NCBI GenBank assembly: GCA_963751615.1
Contig: CAVVVG010000006.1
Coordinates: 496,001-560,000, forward strand
Direction of reading: 5' to 3'
Length of the DNA stretch: 64,000 nucleotides
Source: Palsa-892 sp963751615
Lineage (GTDB): Bacteria > Pseudomonadota > Alphaproteobacteria > Rhizobiales > Xanthobacteraceae
Under the pieces are notes generated by a model, which saw only the letters and a program-made list of their open reading frames with translations, made no database searches and was not told the origin of the DNA. Shown in pieces: positions 19,049 to 25,472 of this stretch (its first letter is position 1; the number at the start of each line of letters is the position of its first letter). The translations under genes and the position numbers were made by a program.

Positions 19049-19531
19049 TCAGAGATATCGCCTTACCTTGACGAGATAGGCTTTGTAGTTTTCTCCAAAC
19101 TTCTTGATGAGGTATCTTTCCTCCGGCAAGACCGCAATGAAATGCACAATTAAAAGCGCGGGAAACGCGAACAAAGAAATCCAGAAATTGTTGATTGCTA
19201 GACCAAAACCGACTTGGAAAAGGGTTACTCCGAGATACATAGGATTCCGTGTAAAACGGTAGGGTCCTTCCAATAGGAGTTCGGGAGAGGGCGTCCAAGG
19301 TACTGGGTTCTGGCCGGTACGCTTGAAAAGCCTGTGTGCCATGACGACAAAGCTCAGGCCGGTCAGTGATATGAGGATGCCTGAAATGAGCGTGATCCAT
19401 CGATCAACCGGAAACGGAACCGGCGCTACTGAATATTGAAGGGCGAAGCCGAAAAGGACGAAGCCGACAAAGACGAGCGGAGGGGGAAAGCGGACTTCGG
19501 CGCCGCATTCGGCGGGGGCGGCTTGGGTCAT
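19049..19531 (-). CDS. Isoprenylcysteine methyltransferase-like (ICMT/PEMT family) membrane protein
   Basis: 160 residues from the ATG with a GAGGAG site upstream. Four hydrophobic segments are visible (about 16-33, 43-63, 100-118, 122-140), with the family core GPYRFTRNPMYLGVTLF and the C-terminal EERYLIKKFGENYKAYLVKV that binds S-adenosylmethionine. Bacterial members methylate lipids or isoprenoid substrates in the membrane, or are uncharacterised; the substrate here is unknown. It starts 10 nt after the stop of the OsmC-type gene, so the two form one transcription unit. Confidence 0.85.
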   Translation of the reverse strand: MTQAAPAECGAEVRFPPPLVFVGFVLFGFALQYSVAPVPFPVDRWITLISGILISLTGLSFVVMAHRLFKRTGQNPVPWTPSPELLLEGPYRFTRNPMYLGVTLFQVGFGLAINNFWISLFAFPALLIVHFIAVLPEERYLIKKFGENYKAYLVKVRRYL

Positions 19532-19541
19532 TGTTCTCCTC

Positions 19542-20012
19542 TTAGGCGACAAGGATCCGTGCGGTGTAGTTAATTGGAAAATTGACTGAGTTGGCAATAA
19601 AACATTTTTCATGGGCGTTTACGTGCAATCCCTCAGCCAAGACAGCGTCGGCGCCAACTGCGATTGTGATGGTCGGATGGAGGACTACCTCCGTGAATCG
19701 CCCAGACCCATTGGCACTTTCTTCCATGCGGCCCTCGGCGGAATCCTCGTAAGCGATAACTGTGACGCCGGCTTTGGCGCAGAGATGCAGATACCAAAGC
19801 ATATGGCAGGAGGAGATAGAGGCAACCAGTAGCTCTTCAGGATTGTAGCGGTTCGGATCGCCACGGAATGCCGGGTCGGAGGACATGGCGATCACCGGCT
19901 TGCCAGGACAGTGAATTTCATGATCGCGGCTATAGGCACTGTAATGGTTAGTACCAGTGCCCCGATTACCGGTCCACGCGATTGTCGCGTGGTAGCGATG
20001 GATCTTGCTCAT
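19542..20012 (-). CDS. OsmC/Ohr-family peroxidase-like protein
   Basis: 156 residues. The OsmC fold is recognisable from HRYHATIAWTGNRGTGT, DPNRYNPEELLVASISSCHM and GLHVNAHEKCFIANS. The two reactive cysteines are at Cys69 and Cys137, with Glu60 in the expected position. Members reduce organic hydroperoxides using a dithiol mechanism in the cytoplasm; the true substrate is not fixed by sequence. It is co-transcribed with the ICMT-like gene, and the pair is bounded by intergenic palindromes on both sides. Confidence 0.9.
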   Translation of the reverse strand: MSKIHRYHATIAWTGNRGTGTNHYSAYSRDHEIHCPGKPVIAMSSDPAFRGDPNRYNPEELLVASISSCHMLWYLHLCAKAGVTVIAYEDSAEGRMEESANGSGRFTEVVLHPTITIAVGADAVLAEGLHVNAHEKCFIANSVNFPINYTARILVA

Positions 20013-20104
20013 CTTCTGATAGTGTCATCGTATCTACCCAATCGTGAAGGGCCTACTCGGCACCTTAAAATCTGCAGTTGGGGCAAGTCAGCCTATCCGC
20101 TGGA

Positions 20105-20148
20105 TGTCCACTTTGAGTCAAAAGTGGACGTATTGGCATGTCCGCATC
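20105..20148. repeat. Intergenic palindrome, copy 3
   Basis: TGTCCACTTTGAGTCAAAAG followed by TGGACG forms a good palindrome (GTCCACTTT / AAAGTGGAC), followed by a partial second arm CATGTCCGCATC. The arms carry the compensating pair change G to A / C to T relative to other copies, which suggests pairing is maintained. Confidence 0.7.
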
Positions 20149-20296
20149 GAGTTTGCGTAATCTCCATGAACGGACAGTAGTGGACATGGTCGTCCAATCG
20201 ATGCGGCACGCTAATCAATTTGCGCGCACGGCATCGTGCCGATCAAATTGGGTAGGCTCCTACAATGGAAAAAATCTCTTTAAATATAAGGTTGAC

Positions 20297-20390
20297 TGGC
20301 GGAGACGGAGGGATTCGAACCCTCGATACGGGTTTAAGCCCGTATAACGGTTTAGCAAACCGCCGCCTTCAGCCTCTCGGCCACGTCTCC
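20297..20390 (-). tRNA. tRNA-Ser (anticodon GCU)
   Basis: A complete class II tRNA of 91 nt plus an encoded CCA. On the minus strand it begins GGAGACGTGGCCGAGAGGC, has an anticodon arm reading GGTTTGCTAAACC (GCU), a long variable arm (ATACGGGC/GCCCGTAT) and the T-loop GGGTTCGAATCCC. The acceptor stem GGAGACG pairs with CGTCTCC. It decodes AGC/AGU. Its 5' half is repeated about 5 kb away. Confidence 0.97.
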
Positions 20391-20393
20391 GTT
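20351..20393. repeat. 43-bp direct repeat, copy inside the intact tRNA-Ser
   Basis: The stretch from the anticodon loop to 3 nt beyond the 5' end of the tRNA gene is repeated exactly at 25352-25394 in the same orientation. This looks like an attachment-site pair or the scar of a duplication at the tRNA. Confidence 0.8.
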
Positions 20394-20580
20394 GCTAGAA
20401 ATCCCTATATACCATGGATATTTCTTACAAGTGTTGAAACGCCACGTCCACGCAAACAAAACAGGAAGACGCGCAGAGGGTAACGACAAAAGTTGACTAC
20501 AATATGTTCCCTGCCCGTTCATGCGCCGCGCAATATTTATCCTACGGCATAGTCCGCGCACGAGCAGGCCACACCTTCGA

Positions 20581-21069
20581 TTACTTCGTCGGCGGTAGTG
20601 CCGTGGCTTCGCCCGCAAACAATGTCAGTGCGGCTTTAAATTTCTCCGCGGCTTCCTCATTCGTAATGAGGTGGACGCCGTTAGCGTCGGAAATGGCTGC
20701 AGCGCGAAGCCTGCCGATTTTATCAGTTAAATAAGCATAAGCGATTTTAGGCTGGTTCACCATAATTAAGATGTCTTTGGAATTCGGATCGAGAGGCAAT
20801 CCGAAAAGGTACCTTCCGTCGGCGTTCTTATCGCTCTCCGCTATCTTCAAAGGCAGTCCTTTGGTCCCGTCGCACAGGTCAAAAACTGTACAAAGCTTAG
20901 GAATCATTTCGCCCTCTTCTGGAAGAGCTCGTGTGTATTTAATGAGCCGCGTCATCAACTCCTCGTTCATCACGGGAGCTGTAGGTGATTGAGCGAACGC
21001 AGTGTTGGCGGTCAAAGTGATAGTCGCGACAACGACCATCGGCAGCATGCGGAAGGTGCGGTCCATCAT
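20581..21069 (-). CDS. Secreted hypothetical protein
   Basis: 162 residues from the ATG preceded by GGGGAT. A clear signal peptide (MMDRTFRMLPMVVVATITL, cut after AFA) is followed by about 135 residues with no family that I recognise: ELMTRLIKYTRALPEEGEMI, KLCTVFDLCDGTKGLPLKIA, FGLPLDPNSKDILIMVNQPK and TNEEAAEKFKAALTLF. The pair of cysteines in CTVFDLC could form a disulphide. It lies next to the tRNA-Ser gene, inside the interval bounded by the tRNA repeat. Confidence 0.7.
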   Translation of the reverse strand: MMDRTFRMLPMVVVATITLTANTAFAQSPTAPVMNEELMTRLIKYTRALPEEGEMIPKLCTVFDLCDGTKGLPLKIAESDKNADGRYLFGLPLDPNSKDILIMVNQPKIAYAYLTDKIGRLRAAAISDANGVHLITNEEAAEKFKAALTLFAGEATALPPTK

Positions 21070-21218
21070 ATTTATCCCCAAGCCTATCTTGTACCCAAAA
21101 CGAACAGCCGCATAGTCGATGTATGGGTGAACCTCCGTCATACGGTCGTAGAAAGGCATTGCAAGCTGGGGGCTTAACTCCGCACGGCTGGTTCAGTGCC
21201 ACGGGCACGCTCGGCCAA

Positions 21219-21398
21219 ATGCGTTCTCTAGGTATTCGCTCGCTCGTTGTCCGCTGCAAAAATTGCCATCACGGTGCAATCATCAGCGCGGATCGTTGGA
21301 CCGGCGACTCCTCTGTGCAGCTTATCGGAACAATTATGCTCTGCACGAAATGCAATCATGTGGGAGCCGATGTCAGACCGGATTGGGATGAGCGTTAA
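21219..21398 (+). CDS. Small zinc-ribbon protein
   Basis: 59 residues starting MRSLGIRSLVVRCKNCHHGA. Two CxxC knuckles (CKNC and CTKC) about 30 residues apart, with the ending VGADVRPDWDER, match a family of short zinc-ribbon proteins common in Bradyrhizobium and relatives, with no known function. The frame is open upstream, but the family normally begins at this methionine. An intergenic palindrome begins 13 nt after its stop codon. Confidence 0.65.
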   Translation: MRSLGIRSLVVRCKNCHHGAIISADRWTGDSSVQLIGTIMLCTKCNHVGADVRPDWDER

Positions 21399-21411
21399 TG
21401 TGGCGATGTAT

Positions 21412-21480
21412 GCTTACGGGGGTAAAGCGAACATCAAAATAAGAGAGTGTCATGTCTGCTTTTGGCCCATAGCGGACATG
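21412..21480. repeat. Intergenic composite palindrome, copy 4
   Basis: Composite form: GCTTACGGGGGTAAAGCG, AACATC, a purine-rich spacer (AAAATAAGAGAGTG), then TCATGTCTGCTTTTGGCCC and ATAGCGGACATG. It lies directly after the zinc-ribbon gene and before the 3' end of the methyltransferase gene. Conceptual translations across it give a spurious peptide. Confidence 0.75.
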
Positions 21481-21535
21481 CACAATACGGCTACTAATCT
21501 AAACACAGAACGCACGAGTTGGCGGGGCAAGCTGA

Positions 21536-22348
21536 TCAGCGAATGGCGGTGATCACATGGGCCCGGATGCGCCCTTTAACGGGACCATTTCCGAATCGCA
21601 GCGCCACCGCTTGCGTGCATGCTTGCGTGGCGGCTTCGAGGCCCGATGGATCGAGCGCCTCGATTTCGTTTTTTAGGGGCGTCCCTTGGCAGTAGGCAAC
21701 GGCGGGGTCGCGCGGCGAAGGAGCCGGACTCGTGTCTTCCCGCGTCTCGATCGAGATCGACGCGAAGCCCGCCATCGTCAATTCGTCGCGAATTTTTCCC
21801 ACGTCGTAATAGCCATGCGGGGTGCGGGCTAGGAAGCGAGGCGGATTTTGCGGATAGCGTTTGCCTAGCGTTTCGGTCACGACATCGGCGAACTCGTTTT
21901 CGGAGATCTGGTCCCACACGTTGAAAAAGAAGCGGCCACCGGGCTTCAGAACGCGGCGCGCCTCCTTATAACCCTGGACCTTGTCGGGAAAGAACATCAC
22001 GCCGAACTGGCACGCCACGGCGTCAAAACTTTGATCCTCGAACGGCAGAGCGAGCGCATCGGCCTTCCGCCACGTGATTCGGCTCTCGCCAGCCTGTCTC
22101 GCCGCGGCATGATCGACCATCGGCTGGTTGAGATCGGTCGCCACGATACGCGCGTCCGCAGAAAGCCGCGACACCATCGCTCGCGTTAGGACGCCAGTTC
22201 CCGCAGCCGTCTCCAGCACGTCTCGCGGATTGACTTTGGCCAGCCGCTCGGCGAGGTCGCGCGCATAGGGTTCAAAGATGAGGGGAACCAGGAATCGATC
22301 GTAAATCTCGGGGATCGATCCCGCGAATAGCTTGTCGGTCGCCGCCAT
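21536..22348 (-). CDS. Class I SAM-dependent methyltransferase (UbiE/Methyltransf_11 type)
   Basis: 270 residues from the ATG that follows a GGAGC site. Motif I appears as VLETAAGTGVLTR, the acidic post-I residue in IVATDLNQPMVDHA, motif II in SFDAVACQFGVMFFPD and motif III in RRVLKPGGRFFFNVWD. This is a soluble small-molecule methyltransferase; the substrate cannot be inferred. It stands alone between two copies of the intergenic palindrome, in the accessory region next to tRNA-Ser. Confidence 0.88.
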   Translation of the reverse strand: MAATDKLFAGSIPEIYDRFLVPLIFEPYARDLAERLAKVNPRDVLETAAGTGVLTRAMVSRLSADARIVATDLNQPMVDHAAARQAGESRITWRKADALALPFEDQSFDAVACQFGVMFFPDKVQGYKEARRVLKPGGRFFFNVWDQISENEFADVVTETLGKRYPQNPPRFLARTPHGYYDVGKIRDELTMAGFASISIETREDTSPAPSPRDPAVAYCQGTPLKNEIEALDPSGLEAATQACTQAVALRFGNGPVKGRIRAHVITAIR

Positions 22349-22417
22349 GGTGCTGCTCCATTTAACCGTCACGGAGTGCTTGATGGTTGATGCTACACCT
22401 GAAGGTCGCGATCGTCA

Positions 22418-22483
22418 GCTTTCGGGGGTAAAGCGGACATCAAAATGAGAGAGCGTCATGTCTGCTTTTGACCCGAAGCGGAC
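22418..22483. repeat. Intergenic composite palindrome, copy 5
   Basis: One of the most complete copies: GCTTTCGGGGGTAAAGCGGA, CATC, spacer AAAATGAGAGAGCGTCA, then TGTCTGCTTTTGACCCGAAG and CGGAC. It lies between the divergent methyltransferase and VOC genes. Confidence 0.8.
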
Positions 22484-22606
22484 TGCGAAGCTGTGCATGG
22501 CCAGCGCGAAACGAGCGCTTTCTCCAGTGGAGAACAGCGATGGGGCTACCTATCTTGAAAGGAGTAGATGGCAATTAAGGCGTGCTTCAAAGCGAAAGGA
22601 CATGCA

Positions 22607-23080
22607 ATGGTAAAGAACACGATTTGCCTCTGGTTCGATAAGGATGCCGAGGCCGCTGCTCGCTTTTATGCCGAGACTTTTCCCGACAGCACGGTGGGTG
22701 CTATCCACCGTGCACCCGGTGACTACCCATCCGGTAAGAAGGGAGATGTGCTGACAGTCGAATTCAAAGTTGCCGGCGTCTCTTGTATAGGCCTCAACGG
22801 CGGTCCTACGTTCAAACACAACGAGGCCTTCTCGTTCCAGATCGCCACTGATGATCAATCCGAGACCGACCGCTATTGGAACGCCATCGTCAGCAATGGC
22901 GGTCAGGAGAGCGCGTGCGGCTGGTGCAAAGACAAGTGGGGCGTGTCGTGGCAAATCACGCCACGTGTGCTGACCGAGGCTCTGGCGGCCGGCGGCGATG
23001 AAGCAAAGCGCGCGTTTGATGCGATGATGGGCATGAAGAAGATCGACGTCGCCGCAATCAAGGCGGCGCGGCGCGGCTGA
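22607..23080 (+). CDS. VOC superfamily protein (PhnB/3-dmu-9_3-mt type)
   Basis: 157 residues from the ATG with AAAGGA 7 nt upstream. The vicinal-oxygen-chelate fold of the PhnB-like subfamily is recognised by NTICLWFDKDAEAAARFYAE, the FKVAGVSCIGLNGGP strand, DQSETDRYWNAIVSNGGQES, CGWCKDKWGVSWQITP and the terminal AMMGMKKIDVAAIKAA. Members bind metals or small ligands; an activity is rarely known. It is single-gene, flanked by intergenic palindromes. Confidence 0.9.
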   Translation: MVKNTICLWFDKDAEAAARFYAETFPDSTVGAIHRAPGDYPSGKKGDVLTVEFKVAGVSCIGLNGGPTFKHNEAFSFQIATDDQSETDRYWNAIVSNGGQESACGWCKDKWGVSWQITPRVLTEALAAGGDEAKRAFDAMMGMKKIDVAAIKAARRG

Positions 23081-23148
23081 GTTTCGCGGCAGGAGGTCCA
23101 TGATGGCCCCTATCAGCACTTAGCGGACATGGGAGAGCCGCCCATCAA

Positions 23149-23219
23149 TGTCCGCTTTCGGGGGTAAAGCGGACATCATAGTAAGTAAGTGTCACGTCCG
23201 CTTTTGACCCAAAGCTGAC
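23149..23219. repeat. Intergenic composite palindrome, copy 6
   Basis: TGTCCGCTTTCGGGGGTAAA then GCGGACATC forms a perfect first palindrome, followed by spacer ATAGTAAGTAAGTGTCA and a second unit CGTCCGCTTTTGACCCAAAG, CTGAC. A partial arm (TAGCGGACAT) precedes it at 23121. It lies between the VOC and cupin genes. Confidence 0.8.
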
Positions 23220-23286
23220 AATCCAAGTCGATTGTACCTTAAAAAACGTATCGGAGTATGTTTGCGTCAAGCGAGGGAGCAGGAAC

Positions 23287-23715
23287 ATGGATGAACTTAT
23301 CCAGGTTGGCGCCATGCAATTACGCTTTCTGCGTTCAAAACATGACACTGGCGGGGCGCTTGACATGTTTGAGGTGATAATCCCACCAAACTCCCGCATG
23401 CCGGTGCCGCACCATCATCGCGACTGGGAAGAGACGATCTACGGCCTCGAGGGCGTTACCACTTGGACGGTGTCCGGCGACCCTGTCGACGTCGGTCCAG
23501 GAGACGATCTCTTCATCCCCCGAGGAATAGTTCACGGTTTCGCCAATGAGACGCAGGCGGTTACGAAAATGCTTTGCATCCTCACTCCCGGGGTTCTCGG
23601 GCCCGAATTCTTCCGTGAAATGAGTGCGCTCATGGGCGGTCCTACCCCTCCTGATCCGGTCAAGATGAGCGAGACGATGACGCGCTACGGCCTGATACCC
23701 GCGCCGCCCGCTTAA
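23287..23715 (+). CDS. Cupin domain protein
   Basis: 142 residues with a single cupin barrel. Motif 1 reads PVPHHHRDWEETIYGLEG, with metal-ligand candidates His42-44 and Glu48/49; motif 2 reads GDDLFIPRGIVHGFAN. The C-terminal helix region follows (FFREMSALMGGPTPP, MTRYGLIPAPP). It may be a metal-binding enzyme or a sensor of small molecules; no substrate is apparent. GGGAGCAGGAAC precedes the ATG. It is a single gene between two palindromes. Confidence 0.9.
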   Translation: MDELIQVGAMQLRFLRSKHDTGGALDMFEVIIPPNSRMPVPHHHRDWEETIYGLEGVTTWTVSGDPVDVGPGDDLFIPRGIVHGFANETQAVTKMLCILTPGVLGPEFFREMSALMGGPTPPDPVKMSETMTRYGLIPAPPA

Positions 23716-23785
23716 ACGATCTGCGTCGATTGCCCACCAATGTCAGCTACTGGCACAAAGCAGACGTGGATGAGATGCCGATCAA

Positions 23786-23812
23786 TGTCCGCTTTCGGGG
23801 GTAAAGCAGACA
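23786..23812. repeat. Intergenic palindrome, copy 7
   Basis: TGTCCGCTTTCGGGGGTAAA followed by GCAGACA. It is preceded by a weak relative of the second unit (TGTCAGCTACTGGCACAAAG at 23741). Coding sequence of a broken PEP-CTERM gene starts immediately after it. Confidence 0.75.
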
Positions 23813-23813
23813 T

Positions 23814-23924
23814 TCACATACTGGCTCCGAACCATCAACTTGGGCAATGATGCTGATTGGCTTTGCTGGTGTCGGCTTCGTTGCTTATCGGCGAGCAAGA
23901 AAAGTTAGCGCTGTGCTCGCATGA
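23814..23924 (+). pseudogene. C-terminal remnant of a PEP-CTERM protein
   Basis: The last 36 codons of a lost gene. In one open frame it reads EPSTW, then AMMLIGFAGVGFVAY, then RRARK and a stop: the classic PEP-CTERM sorting tail (PEP-like motif, hydrophobic helix, arginine cluster) in its rhizobial form. No start codon or preceding domain exists; the frame is cut off at the edge of the adjacent palindrome. Such tails direct proteins to exosortase-type processing or membrane anchoring. No intact PEP-CTERM protein or exosortase was seen in the window. Confidence 0.75.
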
Positions 23925-24177
23925 CAACATTCAACCCGAGGAAAATGCCCCTGAATTTGCCAAGACAATTTGAGTACGATTGAGGTTGCGTGAAACAGAA
24001 ACCCAAGCCGATGAAATCAAGCCTCCAGGCCTCTCCCATGCGAAGTTCAATGTGAGCCTTATTCATTGCATTGAGTAAGTCTCGGCAGATACCGCCGGTC
24101 ATTGAACCCTTTTTCAAGAGGTCCTCGTTAAGACCGATGCATTCGTCGGGGTGTGTCACGCTATCGAGCGGGGTCAT
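23905..24177 (-). CDS. Hypothetical short protein (weak)
   Basis: 90 codons starting MTPLDSVTHPDECIGLNEDL. The first 60 residues (LLNAMNKAHIELRMGEAWRL) look protein-like. The last third runs into sequence antisense to the PEP-CTERM remnant and is probably not native, so the gene may be truncated at its 3' end. It starts 3 nt after the stop of a 27-codon frame with a good ribosome site. No family is recognised. Confidence 0.35.
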   Translation of the reverse strand: MTPLDSVTHPDECIGLNEDLLKKGSMTGGICRDLLNAMNKAHIELRMGEAWRLDFIGLGFCFTQPQSYSNCLGKFRGIFLGLNVVMRAQR

Positions 24178-24180
24178 GAG

Positions 24181-24264
24181 TTACTTGCCCCGCGTTTTGA
24201 ATGTCCTGTGGCCATTGCGCTTCTCGCACGTCACAACAAGTGTTTTCTCTGTGTCCTCGCTCAT
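24181..24264 (-). CDS. Possible 27-residue leader peptide or minigene
   Basis: ATG preceded by GGAG at 6 nt, encoding MSEDTEKTLVVTCEKRNGHR then TFKTRGK and a stop. The next frame starts 3 nt later, an arrangement compatible with translational coupling. Hydrophilic and basic at the end. Nothing else supports it. Confidence 0.3.
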   Translation of the reverse strand: MSEDTEKTLVVTCEKRNGHRTFKTRGK

Positions 24265-24265
24265 G

Positions 24266-24556
24266 GCGCACTCCGTTGGCAGCCCAGCTTAGGATATTAT
24301 CTGCGTCCATGGCGACCCCCCTTTCGCAGATTGACACCGCATGAACACCGAGAGCTTGCGGAGCGGTTGCGCTGAGAGACTAAGCCGCATCTAAAGCAGC
24401 ACGCGTATATGCTTGCTCGGCTTCATCAGGTATTGGCAAAGCGGAAAGAGGCACGCGCCTAAAAACCGGGGACGTCATTCCCTCACACCGCCCGACCATT
24501 CCTAGTAGCTGGAACTACAGTGCTAGGATTCGATTTATAGATATGAAGATTCGGCT
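24266..24556. other. Intergenic region, possible coding debris
   Basis: No intact gene. Short frames that read like ends of broken genes occur here, for example TPHEHRELAERLR with a stop at 24373-24375, and LARLHQVLAKRKEARA ending near 24463. This suggests the area collects gene fragments. Confidence 0.3.
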
Positions 24557-24754
24557 ATGCACTGGACTGTTGGACCTATTCATCAAGACACAAGTTTCGA
24601 ATATCATAGAGGCCCTGGTTTTAATATTATCGAAGAAGGTCGCGGTCCGCTGGTTACTTTAGTTTATGACAACAGTGCTGAAGCCACCAAGGCAGCAAAA
24701 CTCGTTGCAGATGCACTCAAAGAAGTAAGTTATGTTGGTACCTCGCTGAAATGA
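24557..24754 (+). CDS. Small hypothetical protein
   Basis: 65 residues, MHWTVGPIHQDTSFEYHRGP, then a beta-alpha unit (GPLVTLVYDNSAEATKAAKL, VADALKEVSYV). The pattern of a short strand followed by an amphipathic helix recurs in small Bradyrhizobium-type proteins of unknown function. It is AT-richer than its neighbours. A GAAG about 10 nt upstream may serve as ribosome site. Confidence 0.5.
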   Translation: MHWTVGPIHQDTSFEYHRGPGFNIIEEGRGPLVTLVYDNSAEATKAAKLVADALKEVSYVGTSLK

Positions 24755-24897
24755 CTCGATGCGCGATTTTGATTTTTGAAATTTTGTAGAGGGATTGATT
24801 TTTTTATTATTGGGAGTCCGAGGAAGCAGCTTCATATTGATATTTGATATTCTGCAAGACCCAATTTGATTGAGATCGCTCAAATACGGTTGATTTA

Positions 24898-25089
24898 TTA
24901 GGCAGCCTTGATCTCGATCTTCGTCTCGGGCTTCTGCGCTTCCAGTGCCTTCGGAAAGGTTACCTTAAGCACGCCGTTCTTCAAGGTCGCTTCGATCTTA
25001 CTCGGTCGCAACGCTTCCACAGTGGCCGCAACGTTGGCAGCTATTTTATTCTGAATTCTTAAAGGGAGTTTGTTTGCAGTTTCAACCAT
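24898..25089 (-). CDS. Very short Hsp20-like protein (C-terminal alpha-crystallin part only)
   Basis: 63 residues. The segment SKIEATLKNGVLKVTFPK followed by an A-x-KPE-x-KIEIKAA tail is the last beta-strands and the C-terminal extension of bacterial small heat-shock proteins, including the I-x-I motif (IEI) that docks into a neighbouring subunit. The first two-thirds of the crystallin domain are absent. The gene nevertheless has an excellent GGAGGA site 7 nt before its ATG, so it may be expressed as a mini-protein. It could also be a truncated Hsp20 gene that acquired a new start. Confidence 0.6.
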   Translation of the reverse strand: MVETANKLPLRIQNKIAANVAATVEALRPSKIEATLKNGVLKVTFPKALEAQKPETKIEIKAA

Positions 25090-25104
25090 GGCAAAATCCT
25101 CCAT

Positions 25105-25351
25105 TTAGTTGAAATTTATAAATTGAAGATGACGCACTTGCATTGATATCTATCAAATTCGAATGACACCACATCAGTCAAAACTACTGAACTCTACTTG
25201 AGTTACCTGACGCCAGCGGAGCAACAGATTGCAAAGCAGGGTGCGAGTGACGACAAAATTGACTACAGGTACCGATAATGAATTCACAAAAGACGCGAGT
25301 TGAGCTTGGTGCTATTGCGTATCTTTCATTACGTCTAAAATCGCACGGCTT
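25105..25351. other. Intergenic region with a repeat of a tRNA-proximal motif
   Basis: No gene. It contains CGACAAAATTGACTACA (25251-25267), which nearly matches CGACAAAAGTTGACTACA at 20484-20501. Each copy lies about 90-100 nt inside the interval bounded by the 43-bp tRNA repeat. Confidence 0.35.
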
Positions 25352-25394
25352 TTTAGCAAACCGCCGCCTTCAGCCTCTCGGCCACGTCTCCGTT
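25352..25394 (-). repeat. Partial tRNA-Ser (5' half), second copy of the 43-bp direct repeat
   Basis: Identical to the 5' half of the intact tRNA-Ser(GCU), from the 5' end through the D arm into the anticodon loop, in the same orientation. Sequence beyond the anticodon loop is unrelated, so this is not a functional tRNA. It resembles an attachment-site remnant of an integration at the tRNA gene. Confidence 0.8.
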
Positions 25395-25472
25395 CCACTA
25401 CTCATGCCGAAGCGCGCCGCCCTTTTCAAGGCACGATGGATCGCGTTCATATAGAAGAGAAAGGACTTCCCC

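Noticed and set aside
21247..21552. Open frame crossing palindrome copy 4 (reads ...HVCFWPIADMHN)
   Set aside because: Most of its sequence is translation of the zinc-ribbon gene in another frame and then of the intergenic palindrome. Peptides of this type recur as spurious annotations wherever the element occurs.
23145..23399. Minus-strand frame ending in ...DVRFTPESGH
   Set aside because: Its C-terminal third is a translation of palindrome copy 6 and its N-terminal part is antisense to the cupin gene.
18271..23812. Palindromes as attC sites of an integron gene-cassette array
   Set aside because: No integron integrase is present, gene orientation is mixed, the elements lack the attC core sites (GTTRRRY), and several lie in both orientations.
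25352..25394. A second tRNA gene
   Set aside because: Only the 5' half of tRNA-Ser is present. No T arm, variable arm or acceptor partner follows, so no functional tRNA can form.
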